Part shown: positions 40,551-49,466 of the stretch, piece by piece
Numbering within the stretch: the stretch's first letter is position 1
Layout: each line of letters opens with the position of its first letter
Assembly: GCA_963697345.1 (NCBI GenBank)
Contig: CAVONS010000007.1
Span: 310,001 to 374,000 of the forward strand
DNA: 64,000 nucleotides
Source: Prado023 sp963697345
Lineage (GTDB): Bacteria > Actinomycetota > Actinomycetes > S36-B12 > CAIYMF01
Reading direction: 5' to 3'
The notes under the pieces: generated by a model
Databases searched by the model: none
What the model was told of the DNA's origin: nothing
Seen by the model: the letters and a program-made list of their open reading frames with translations, nothing else
Position numbers and translations under genes: made by a program

Positions 40551-42079
40551 ATGCAGCGTGCGCTGTTGGTTGGCACGGGTCTGGTTCTCGTCGCGGGGGT
40601 GGTCACACCAGCGGTGACACCGGTGCCGGTCGGCGTGGACAGCGCCTCAGCGGCCACGCGGGTGGCGATGCCTTTCGACTTCAACGGAGACGGGTACGAG
40701 GATCTGGCGGTCAGCGTTGCCGGGGAGGATGTCCGGGGTGTCGTAGGTGCGGGGGCTGTGCAGGTCATGTATGGGTCGGCTTCAGGGGTGACTGCTCGGG
40801 ATCAGTTGTGGCATCAGGGCCGCGAGGGCATCAAGAACAAGCTCGAGAAGAACGACCACTTCGGCCAGGTCCTGGCATCCGGGGACTTCGACGCCGACGG
40901 GTATGCCGATCTGGCGGTGGGAGTCCCCCAGGAGAATCTCGGGTCAGTGCGCGACGCTGGCGCGGTGCAGGTGCTCTACGGCAGCGCCGCAGGACTGACC
41001 GCCCGAGACCAGGTGTGGCATCAGGGCACGCCGGGTGTGCCCGGGAACAGCGAGCGGGACGACTCCTTCGGGTATGCCTTGGCCGCTGGTGACTTCGACG
41101 CCGACGGCGACGACGACCTGGCAATCGGGGTGAGCCGGGAGAGCGTGGGGAGCGTTGAAGGCGCGGGGCGGGTGGTGGTCCTGAATGGGGCGCCCGGCGG
41201 GCTGACCGCGACGGGCGCCCAGTCCTGGCGGCAGGGGCAGAACGGCATCGCAAGCCAGCCCAGCCAAGGGGAGACATTCGGCGCGGGGATGGCCGTCGGC
41301 GATGTCAATGGAGACGGCCACGACGATCTGGCCATCAAGGTGGCAGGCGAGGCAGACTCCCGACCCAGCTACTACCGGAGGAGATTCCGCGGTGCACCTG
41401 CTGAAGGGCAGCCCGACTGGGCTGACCTCGACCGGCAGCCAGTACATCCTGGCCGAAGACATCGTCGATCTCCCCGATGGATTCCGCTTCACGCTGGCCT
41501 TCGGCGACTTCAACCGGGATGGGCGCGCGGACCTGGTGCTGGCCGACGTGGAGCCGTTGGTCGCGGTCCTGCATGGCCACCCGGACGGCCTGCATCCGGC
41601 CCAGCTGTCCCAGGCGACGACGCCGGGCGAGGATGCCTGGTGGCCCGTTCGCGGCGACTTCGAGACCTGGGGGACTCAGGACGTGGCCGTCGGAGACGTC
41701 ACCGGTGACGGGAACCCCGACCTTGTCCTGGGAGCGGGACCAGACCCGGCGGCCAAGTCAACCGTTCGGCTGATCCTGGGCACCGATGCCGGGCTGGGAG
41801 CCAGCTTCACCACATGGACCGTCGACCCAGACGCTGTACCGGGGGCGGTCTACTACTTCGTCGAGGTGCGTGCACTCAGCGGCGGTGATCACGCGTGGCT
41901 CGTCTCGAGCCCGTACTACTGGGATGATCCCGACCCGGGCGGCATTGTCGCGGTGCTGCGGGGTACCCGCGACGGTGCCGCCGGACCGGTCACCATGTGG
42001 AGCCAGGACAGCCCCGGCATCAAGGGCAGGGCCGAACCCTGGGACGGCTTCGGCTACGACAGCGGCGCCCAGTGACGCC
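40551..42079 (+). pseudogene. Secreted FG-GAP (integrin-like) repeat protein, frameshifted
   Basis: A signal peptide (MQRALLVGTGLVLVAGVVTP) is followed by FG-GAP repeats DFNGDGYEDLAV, DFDADGYADLAVGV, DFDADGDDDLAIGV and DVNGDGHDDLAIKV, each a Ca-binding propeller blade. The frame changes near 41355-41375, and the homology continues in another frame (DFNRDGRADLVLADV, DVTGDGNPDLVLGAG) until a stop at 42073-42075. Coding-like fragments in further frames reach 42285. Upstream GTG 40500 is an alternative start. Either a pseudogene or a sequencing error at the first shift. Confidence 0.75.
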
Positions 42080-42334
42080 GAAGGTGTAGCGGATGCCTCG
42101 CTCGTGGAGGTGGAGTTCGTGACCGACGACGGCGAGTCTTCGTGGGTGTCCTCCAGGGACGCAACGAGATGTCGGGGGAGTGGTCCCGTCAGGGCTGGGA
42201 GTGCCGGCCCGAGCCCGACGCTGGTTGTTCCTACGACGACGAATGGTCGCGATTTCCTTCACGTCTGATCCGCATCTCGGAGTGAGTCGCTTGAGGCCGG
42301 TCGCTCTGGGCACCGGACTCCGCTGGGACCTGGA

Positions 42335-42700
42335 CTAGGCAGAGGTCGTCGATTGGGCGAGGTCGGTGAGCATCTGGCCGAGTTCGGCGAATCGTTCGGG
42401 GACGATCGAGAACCATGCCCAGGTGCCCCGCTGATCCCGGCGGATCAGGCCAGCCTCGGCCAGTACCTTGAGATGGTGGCTCACCGTCGGCTGTGACAGC
42501 CCGACGAGGTCGACCAGGTCGCATGCGCAGCTGTCCCCTGACGCGCTTGCGGCGATCAGGCTCAGCAGCTGCAGGCGCGCCGGATCAGCCACGGCCTTGA
42601 GCAGGGCCGAGAGGTCCTCGGCGGCACCGCGATCCAGGGGCTCGGACAGCCCTGTCGGACAGCACGCGGGCCCCTGCATGACTGGGAGCGGTGTCGACAT
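42335..42700 (-). CDS. arsR: ArsR-family arsenic-type repressor
   Basis: 121 residues from ATG behind GAGGAGG. The winged helix spans about residues 25-100, with recognition helix SQPTVSHHLKVLAEAGLI. The metalloid-binding cysteines include C58 and C60 in SCACDLVDL, plus an N-terminal C13-C14 pair in PACCPTG that could complete a three-coordinate As(III) site. It is divergent from arsM with paired dyads between, so it very likely represses both genes until arsenite binds. Confidence 0.9.
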   Translation of the reverse strand: MSTPLPVMQGPACCPTGLSEPLDRGAAEDLSALLKAVADPARLQLLSLIAASASGDSCACDLVDLVGLSQPTVSHHLKVLAEAGLIRRDQRGTWAWFSIVPERFAELGQMLTDLAQSTTSA

Positions 42701-42720
42701 CTCGGTCCTCCTCGAGTGCG

Positions 42721-42772
42721 TATTGACACAGATCGATATGGTGTGAGAATAATACATCGACGGACATCAATA
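42721..42772. promoter_or_regulatory. Paired ArsR operators between arsR and arsM
   Basis: Two elements in opposite orientation fit ATCGA-N5-(A)TCAAT: ATTGA-N5-ATCGAT at 42722-42737 and ATCGA-N5-ATCAAT at 42756-42771. The segment is AT-rich compared with its surroundings (GAATAATACAT) and probably includes both -10 boxes. Confidence 0.6.
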
Positions 42773-42808
42773 TGCACCGAGCTGAGTGCTCGAGAACGGG
42801 AGGCCGAC

Positions 42809-43672
42809 ATGACCACCGACGGGGACATCCATCAGATCGTGAGGGATCGCTACGCGGCCGCCGCGACGCAGGTCAGTGAGGCCGGCGGATCGGGCTGCTG
42901 CGGGGGATCCGGCGGGTGTGAGCCGGTCGATCCGATCAGCCGCGATCTCTACGCCATCGAGGAGGTTGCGGAGGTTCCCGAGGCAGCTGTCCTGGCCTCG
43001 CTCGGCTGTGGCAACCCCACGGCGCTGGCTGAGTTGCACGAGGGCGAGGTGGTGTTGGATCTCGGCTCGGGTGGAGGGATCGACGTGCTCCTGTCCGCGC
43101 GCCGGGTCGGCGCGACAGGCCACGCGTACGGCGTCGACATGACAGACGAGATGCTCGATCTCGCGAGGTCGAACGCGCAGCAGGCGGGGGCCACCAACGT
43201 CGACTTCCTCAAGGGGTCGATCGACGCGATCCCGCTTCCCGACGAGTCGGTCGATGTGATCATCTCGAACTGCGTCATCAACCTGGCTGCAGACAAGTCA
43301 GCAGTGCTGGCCGAGGCCTTCCGTGTCCTGCGCCCCGGGGGCCGCTTCGCGGTGTCCGACGTCGTGGCACGCCGGGAGCTGCCGGCCGACCTGCGCCGCT
43401 CGATGGAGCTCTGGGCCGGTTGCATCGCCGGGGCGCTGACCGAGTCCGAGTTCCTCCGCCTGCTCGGTGAGGCAGGGTTCGAGGAGGTCTCGATCGTGCC
43501 GACACGGGAGTACACGCGAGAAGACGCCCGGGTTGTCCTCTCGGCGGCCGGCCTCGATCCGGCTGACTCGGGTCTGGTGGATGGTGCCCTCGTCAGTGCG
43601 TTCGTCCGAGCCCGTCGTCCGGCTGCTGAACCAGGACGCGATGCCCGGCGGGATATCAGCCCAGCCGGTTGA
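42809..43672 (+). CDS. arsM: Arsenite S-adenosylmethionine methyltransferase
   Basis: 287 residues from ATG behind GGGAGG. Methylates As(III). Motif I is VVLDLGSGGGIDVLLSA. Arsenic-binding cysteines fit ArsM: the SGCCGGSGGC cluster (C30, C31, C37), C in LGCGNP, C in SNCVINL and C in WAGCIAG. Divergent from arsR. The final residues ISPAG and stop lie inside a 188-bp repeat shared with the end of the chelatase-like gene at 47.8 kb, so the original C-terminus may have been replaced. Confidence 0.93.
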   Translation: MTTDGDIHQIVRDRYAAAATQVSEAGGSGCCGGSGGCEPVDPISRDLYAIEEVAEVPEAAVLASLGCGNPTALAELHEGEVVLDLGSGGGIDVLLSARRVGATGHAYGVDMTDEMLDLARSNAQQAGATNVDFLKGSIDAIPLPDESVDVIISNCVINLAADKSAVLAEAFRVLRPGGRFAVSDVVARRELPADLRRSMELWAGCIAGALTESEFLRLLGEAGFEEVSIVPTREYTREDARVVLSAAGLDPADSGLVDGALVSAFVRARRPAAEPGRDARRDISPAG

Positions 43673-43847
43673 GCACCGTGCGTGCGGCGTTCCATCCACA
43701 CATGCCGTGCACCCCGCCACCGGGCAGCGTCGAGGAGGAGCAGAGGAAGAGCTGCGGGTCGGGCGTGGCCCAGGGTGACAGCGACAGGGTGGGGCGGGCA
43801 GCCAGCTGGCGCCGGTCGGCGGTGCCGCTGGCGATGTCCCCGCCGAT
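43656..43847 (-). pseudogene. C-terminal fragment of an FAD-dependent oxidoreductase
   Basis: The minus strand encodes 63 residues (IGGDIASGTADRRQLAARPT ... CGWNAARTVLNRLG, stop) nearly identical to the C-terminus of the oxidoreductase at 47813-49249. Nothing of the remaining 400 residues is present. It overlaps the end of arsM. It is the left copy of the direct repeat. Confidence 0.8.
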
Positions 43848-43849
43848 CT
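43662..43849. repeat. 188-bp direct repeat, left copy
   Basis: Aligns without gaps to 47831-48018 with about 10 differences (about 95% identity). The two copies flank 4.0 kb containing the plsY remnant, the PEP-synthase-like and the chelatase-like genes. Confidence 0.85.
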
Positions 43850-43924
43850 GAACGGGGGCGCGGGCCGTCGAGTGCGCAACATGCGCCCTGGAGCACCTAG
43901 CCTGAAGAAACTCTCGCATGAGGG

Positions 43925-44177
43925 GTGACCGTGGACCTGCTGGTCGCGTGTGCTGCTGTGCTGACCGGGTACCTGGTTGGCGCGATCTCCTTCGCGCGCA
44001 TCGTGTGTCCGGGCCAGGACCGGTGGTGAGGTCTCTCCCATCGAGTTGGTCCCTCCTGATGGACAGGGCCATCTGCTGGCCGACGCCATCAGCGCCTCGG
44101 CGGTGCGTCTCCAGTTGGGGCCGCGCTACGGAATCCTGGTGGGGGTCCTCGATATTCCACCTGTGGCCGAATCGTGA
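43925..44177 (+). pseudogene. Decayed fragment of a PlsY-like acyltransferase
   Basis: The first frame reads VDLLVACAAVLTGYLVGAISFARIV, the N-terminal membrane helix of PlsY (glycerol-3-phosphate acyltransferase), and stops near 44028. The continuation TGGEVSPIELVPPDG then SASAVRLQLGPRYGILVGVLDI is in another frame. Only about 80 codons remain of a normal ~200. Its stop still overlaps the next gene's GTG (GTGA), showing that the pair was once a coupled operon. Confidence 0.6.
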
Positions 44178-46613
44178 ACAGCGTGTCAGGTGCGGCGGCC
44201 AGTCGGGCTTCCGAGTTGAGGCCCCGACTGGGCGGGAAGGCCGCGGCGCTTGTCGCAGCGCGCGAGGTGGGGCTGCCAGTGCCGCCGTTGGTGTCCATCG
44301 ATGTGGACGAGGTTGCGTTGTTCGTGGATGGCGGGCCACCCCGGGCGTCGGTGGCCCAACGCGTGGACGCCGACTGTGCACGACTCGGTGCCGGGCCTGT
44401 GGCTGTGCGGTCCTCAGCGCAGGTTGAGGATGGAGACCTGTCGTTCGCGGGGCAGTTCGACACCCGCCTCGACGTCGTGGGCATCGGGGCCCTGCATGAC
44501 GCGATCGACGCGGTCGCTGCCAGTGGCGGTGCCACCCGCGTCGCTGAATACGCCGCGGCGACGTCCGGCAACGTCGGGCGTCTCGCGGTCTTCGTCCAAC
44601 CGATGATCCAGGCTCGACATGCTGGCGTCGCCTTCTCGCGGAACCCTGTGACGTACCAGCCGGAGGTCGTCGTTGAAGCCGTCCAAGGTCGAGCCGACGG
44701 GCTCCTCGGGGGAGTGCGCACCCCGACCCGCGCTGCACTCGACGCGGCGACCCTGGAGGTCCTCTTCCTCGAGCAGCGTGACCCTGTTGCCTCGCGCATC
44801 CTGCGGGATGCAGCCCAACTTGCCCTGGAATGCGAGCGGCAGTTCGGGGGACCGGTGGATGTGGAATGGGCCCACGACGGTGACCAGATGTGGCTGGTTC
44901 AGGTGCGCCCCTTGACCGGGTTCGACACTGTTGAGATCCACTCGGACACGTGGTCCTCCGAGGTGTGGCCGGGTCTGATCCGCCCACTCGTCTTCGATGT
45001 GGGGGATGCGGCCGTCAACGCGGCGTGGGGCCGGATCCTCACCTCGATCGCCGGGCCCATGGAGGTGGACTGGCGCCGCATGGCCGCCCAAGTGGCATCC
45101 CGTGCCTACTTCAATGAGACGTTGCTGGGCAGCGTGCTGACCCGGGCCGGCCTGCCGGAGAACACCCTCGAGGTGGTGGGACGTGGGGAGCGGCCCCACG
45201 TCATGCAGGGGTCCTCGGTGCGGCTGGCCGCCAGCGCGGGACGCCTCAGCCGCTTCCTCGCCGGCAACACACGACTGCTGCGACACGTGGCCAGTGAGTT
45301 GCCCGCCCTCGACGCACGGATTGCCGCCGCCGGTCAGGGCACGGCGGACCTGACTCCGGTCGAGTTGGCGGAGCGCTTCGAGGTCCTGCTCGACGTCCTT
45401 GAGGACGCGGCGCACCTGAGCGTCCTGACCATGGTGTCGATGCAGATGCGCGCACTGGGGGCCAGGACGGCCGTGGCCCGCCTGTCGGGGGAGGGTGGTG
45501 GATGCGGCGATGCCAGCGGTGTCGAGGTCCGCACCCGTGGAGGCCCTCGACCGGCTCTCGAGCGCGGTGCTGGCACTCCCGCAGGCAGAACTCGACGCCG
45601 TTTCCAGCGGCGACCCGGCGCGCATCGCCGACGCGCTGGCGTCGAGCCCCGAGGGACACAGGGCGCTGCGCACGATGGAGGAGCTGCTCAGCCGGTGGGG
45701 CCACATCGCCACCGTGAACACTGACTTCTCGGCGCCCACGTGGGCCGACGATCCGGGTGCGCTGTGGCGCCTCGCGGCCGCATCGCGCCCCGGCGCAGCG
45801 CCCGGGGGTGTGCGGGCCCCAGCTGCGGCGGATCCCAGTGCGGCGGTCGGTGCGGGCCTTCGGGGATGGATCGTCCGGGGCAGGATCGAGTCCCTGACCA
45901 CGTTCGTGGCAGCGCGCGACGAGGTGAACGACGCTCTGGCGCGCACGTACGACGCCCTTCGCCATGCCGCACGGGCGGCTGGTGCCCTGCTCACCCCCGC
46001 GGTGCTGGACTCCGAGGCTGATGTCTTCTTCCTGCGCTACCCGGAACTCCTCGATGCGCTGCGCGGAGAGCCGGTGGACTCGCTGCCGGCAGCCGTCGCC
46101 CAACGTAGGTCCCAACTCGAGGCCGATGCGCAGATCTCCCCTCCGCACCGGGTCTGGAACCTGCGCCTGCCGCCGCGCCAGCGGATGCTCGCCGACGCCC
46201 AGCGGGCACCCCTCGATGCAGGTGTCCTGCGTGGGATCCCGGTGAGCGCCGGCGTCGTCAGCGGCCGCGCGCGCGTTCTGAGCCTGTCTGACCCGACCAC
46301 GGGCCTCGGCCCGGGCGACATCCTCGTGGTGGCTCACGCCGACGTCGCGTGGACCCCGGTGTTCTCCGTCGTGGCGGGAGTGGTGACCGAGGCCGGTGGC
46401 ATGCTCTGCCACGCAGCAGTGGTCGCCCGAGAGATCGGGATCCCGGCGGTCGTCGGGGTCGACGACGCGACACGCCTGGTCGCGGATGGCGCACAGATCC
46501 GGATCGACGGCTCCGAGGGGTTGGTGACGGTGATCAGCCCAGCGGGAGCAACCACGCCAGCGAGCGGCGCGAGTGCGGACGCGACACACGAGGAGGTGCA
46601 CGCACATGAGTAG
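44174..46613 (+). pseudogene. PEP-synthase/rifampin-phosphotransferase-like gene, frameshifted
   Basis: The first frame (44174 to about 45490) is an ATP-grasp PPDK N-terminal domain: LGGKAAALVAAREVGLPVPP, VAVRSSAQVEDGDLSFAGQFDT, AGVAFSRNPVT and VDVEWAHDGDQMWLVQVRPLT. Sequence continues in another frame from about 45495 (VSRSAPVEALDRLSSAVLALP) to the swivelling phospho-histidine domain GGMLCHAAVVAREIGIPAVVG, stop 46611. The shift lies at a G-run (GGGGGAGGG) near 45490. A one-base indel, real or a sequencing error, would restore a protein of about 810 residues. Substrate unknown. Confidence 0.75.
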
Positions 46614-47841
46614 GTCATGGATTGTCGGGCTCGGCGGCCTCGGAGCCACCGCAGGATGGGCCTCGGTGCACCTGATGGTGCGCCCCGGGACGGGCCGGCT
46701 GACAGCTGCCACGCCCATTGCTGTGGGCGCCGGCATCGCGTCACTGGCGGCCACAGGTGGGCCGGTCGCACCTGTCGCCGCGCTCGGCTCAGTGGGCCTC
46801 GGAGCCCTCGGCGGGTGGACAGCTGCCACCTACCGGGCGATGCGGGAACCGGACCGGACCCCTGTACCCGTCACCACTCTGGCCGACACCGCTCCGCGCC
46901 GGACCGCCGTGGTCTACTTCACCCACGGCGAACCGTCGACCTACGAGCCTGAGCCTTGGGTCAACATGCTCTTCGAGCTCAAGCGCACAGTGCCCAGCTT
47001 CCCGCCCCGACCGGTCTGGCCCTTCATCCTCGCCGGCATCAAGCGTTCGTTCGACGTAGTCGTGCTCAGCCCCCATTGCGCCATCCACGCCGAGACGATG
47101 GACGCGGTCGAACGATCGGTCGGCCAAGCTGACCTGCGCTGGTATGTCTCCTTCCTCGACGCGGACCCACCGTTGAGGTCCGCTATAGCCCAGGCCGTGC
47201 ACGACGGCGCCACCGACCTGGTCCTGCTCACCGTCTTCCTGACCGACTCCGACCACACCGCGGAGGCCGACGCGATGGACGAGGCGATGGGGCTCACGCA
47301 GGCCGGTGTCCGATCGATCCGGACTCCCGTGCTCTGGGACGATCCACGGCTGGCCAGGATGATCGCCGACAAGGTGCAGCGCGCGGCCGCGGGTCGCGAT
47401 CTGCGCACCGTGGGGGTGATGTTGGTCGGGCATGGCCAGCCACTTCAGTGGGATGCGACCCACCCGACGGAGACCCAGCAGGAGCAGCAGTTCCGCGACG
47501 ACATCCGAGCTCTGCTGATCGCCGACGGCTTCCGCCACGATCTCGTCTCGGACGCCTGGATGAGTTTCCGCGCCCCGAAGGTGCCGGATCGTGTCCGCGA
47601 CATCGCGGCCAAGGGCGCAACGGTCGTCATCGGGGTCCCCGTGACGATCAGCGCCGATTCGCTGCACTCGTTGCACGACACCCCGGAACTGATCCGCAAG
47701 GGCGCGCAGGGAACGGCGCTCGAGGTCATCAACGTCAGCGGCTGGAACACCGAGCAGCTGCTGGTGGACATCCTCGCCGACCGGGTCCGACACGCGCTGA
47801 GCAGTCCCACCCTCACCGGCGAGGCTGCTCCAGCCGGCTGA
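46606..47841 (+). CDS. Membrane-anchored ferrochelatase-like protein
   Basis: 411 residues from ATG behind AGGAGG, overlapping the previous stop. Two membrane segments (about residues 5-25 and 38-75) precede a chelatase-like fold: TAVVYFTHGEPSTYEP, VVVLSPHCAIHAETMDAV, LVLLTVFLTDSDHTAEADAMDE and VGVMLVGHGQP. HGEP and GHGQP resemble the metal-binding histidine loops of class II chelatases, but assignment to HemH is uncertain. The last residues (AAPAG) lie in the right 188-bp repeat. Membrane anchoring of such a fold is unusual. Confidence 0.65.
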   Translation: MSRSWIVGLGGLGATAGWASVHLMVRPGTGRLTAATPIAVGAGIASLAATGGPVAPVAALGSVGLGALGGWTAATYRAMREPDRTPVPVTTLADTAPRRTAVVYFTHGEPSTYEPEPWVNMLFELKRTVPSFPPRPVWPFILAGIKRSFDVVVLSPHCAIHAETMDAVERSVGQADLRWYVSFLDADPPLRSAIAQAVHDGATDLVLLTVFLTDSDHTAEADAMDEAMGLTQAGVRSIRTPVLWDDPRLARMIADKVQRAAAGRDLRTVGVMLVGHGQPLQWDATHPTETQQEQQFRDDIRALLIADGFRHDLVSDAWMSFRAPKVPDRVRDIAAKGATVVIGVPVTISADSLHSLHDTPELIRKGAQGTALEVINVSGWNTEQLLVDILADRVRHALSSPTLTGEAAPAG

Positions 47842-49249
47842 GCACCGTGCGTGCGGCGTTCCATCCGCACATGCCGTGCACCCCGCCACCGGGCAGCGTC
47901 GAGGAGGAGCACAGGAAGAGCTGCGGGTCGGGTGTGGCCCAGGGCGACAGCGACAGGGTGGGGCGGGCAGCGAGCTGGCGCCAGTCGGCGGTGCCGCCGG
48001 CGATGTCCCCACCGATCTCGTTGGCGTTGTGCGCTTCGAGGGCAGCAGGCCCCATGGAGTGTCGGGCCAGGATGCGGTCGCGGAAGCCCGGGGCGAAGCG
48101 CTCCACCTGCTCCTCGATCGCCGCGGTCATGTCGACGGTGCTGCCGTGGGGGACGTGGCAGTAGCCCCAGCCGGTGTGTTTGCCTGCCGGCGCCCGGGTG
48201 GGGTCGGCGACGGTGGCTTGGGCGAACAGGACGAACGGCCGGCGCGGGACACCTCCTCGGGCGACGGTGCGTTCGGCGTCGATGACCTCCTCGGACGGGC
48301 CCCCGAGGTGCAGGATCCCGGCGCCGGCCAGCGCTGGGTCAGCCCACGGCACAGGGCCGTCCAGGGCCCAGTCGACCTTGAAGGACCCTGAGCCGTACCG
48401 CCAGCGCTCCAGGCGCCGCCGGTACCGGGTCGGGAACCGGTCGCCCGCGATCGCCAGCACCTGGCGGGGCGTGAGGTCGAAGAGCACCGCGCGCGCCGAG
48501 GGTACGTCGGCCATCGACCGGACCCGATGGTTGCAGCGCACCTGACCGCCCAGGGACTCCAGGCGCGCGATCAGCGCATCGGCGATCGACTGCGACCCGC
48601 CGACGGCGAAGGGCCACCCTCGGGCGTGCCCGAGTGCCAGCAGCAGTGCGCCGACGCCGGTGGTCAGCGGGGCGGACAGGTCCAGCACCGAGTGCGCCGC
48701 AGACCCGGCCAGCAGCGCCCGGGAGCGTTCGTCACGCAGCACCACTCTGTCGATCCAGGTGGCGGGCCACAGCCCGGTCGCCCCGAAGGCCGCGGTCCAC
48801 ACCGGTTCGCGGGGCGGCATCGCCGTGGGGTCCAGCACCCCGGCCACCATGCGATCGGCGTTCGCGGCCATCGGCCCCACCAGCCGCTGCCAACGCGCCT
48901 CGTCGACCCCCAGGGCTGCGGCCGTCTCGGCGACGTCGCGGTACAGGAGCGCCGAGCGGCCCGGAGCCAGGGGATGTGCCAGCGGGATCTCGGGCTGCGC
49001 GAACCTGAGCCCCTCACCGGCCAGGTCCACCGCCGCGAAGGCCGGCGAGGAGGTGGCCAGCGGGTGTGCGGTGGAGCAGATGTCGTGGCGGAACCCTGGC
49101 AGGGTCACCTCCTCGGTGCGCAGCCCGCCGCCGGGCTGAGCCGCCGCCTCGAGGACCAGCACCCGCCATCCGGCCTGCGCGAGCGCGACCGCGGCGAACA
49201 ACCCGTTCGGCCCGGAACCCACGACGACCGCGTCGAAGTCATGCGCCAT
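47813..49249 (-). CDS. Phytoene-desaturase-like NAD(P)/FAD-dependent oxidoreductase
   Basis: 478 residues from ATG 49249. The FAD-binding loop DAVVVGSGPNGLFAAVALAQAG plus LEAAAQPGGGLRTEE opens the protein, and LPGGGVHGMCGWNAARTVL is the second FAD-binding block near the C-terminus, as in CrtI-like oxidoreductases. HDICSTAHPLATSSP and FKVDWALDGPVPW fit this group. No carotenoid genes are nearby, so the substrate is unknown. Convergent with the chelatase-like gene, with a 29-bp overlap of ends. Confidence 0.87.
   Translation of the reverse strand: MAHDFDAVVVGSGPNGLFAAVALAQAGWRVLVLEAAAQPGGGLRTEEVTLPGFRHDICSTAHPLATSSPAFAAVDLAGEGLRFAQPEIPLAHPLAPGRSALLYRDVAETAAALGVDEARWQRLVGPMAANADRMVAGVLDPTAMPPREPVWTAAFGATGLWPATWIDRVVLRDERSRALLAGSAAHSVLDLSAPLTTGVGALLLALGHARGWPFAVGGSQSIADALIARLESLGGQVRCNHRVRSMADVPSARAVLFDLTPRQVLAIAGDRFPTRYRRRLERWRYGSGSFKVDWALDGPVPWADPALAGAGILHLGGPSEEVIDAERTVARGGVPRRPFVLFAQATVADPTRAPAGKHTGWGYCHVPHGSTVDMTAAIEEQVERFAPGFRDRILARHSMGPAALEAHNANEIGGDIAGGTADWRQLAARPTLSLSPWATPDPQLFLCSSSTLPGGGVHGMCGWNAARTVLSRLEQPRR
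47831..48018. repeat. 188-bp direct repeat, right copy
   Basis: Same-orientation partner of 43662-43849. This copy is within the intact oxidoreductase gene and is therefore probably the source. Confidence 0.85.
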
Positions 49250-49417
49250 CGACCAGCACCTCCGAGCCGACCCTATGTCGACTGCGGGCAAGGTGAGCAG
49301 GTCAGAGCGCCACCCACGTCGTCTTGAGCTCGGCGTGCTTCTCGATCGCGTGGAGGGACTGTCCCGGTACCGGCCTACCCTGCGGTGCCCTGCCCTGGGA
49401 AACCCGGCCAACTCCCG

Positions 49418-49423
49418 TACGGT
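49418..49423 (+). promoter_or_regulatory. -10 box (TACGGT) before the decarboxylase
   Basis: TACGGT would start transcription near 49430, giving a leader of about 36 bases that contains AGGAGG five bases before TTG 49467. Confidence 0.4.
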
Positions 49424-49466
49424 GTCCCCGGGTGACGTGAGTGGCCCAGCGGGCCAGGAGGAGCAG

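Noticed and set aside
46606..47841. Firm call of protohaem ferrochelatase HemH
   Set aside because: The length, two membrane helices and sparse motif match do not support more than a chelatase-like fold.
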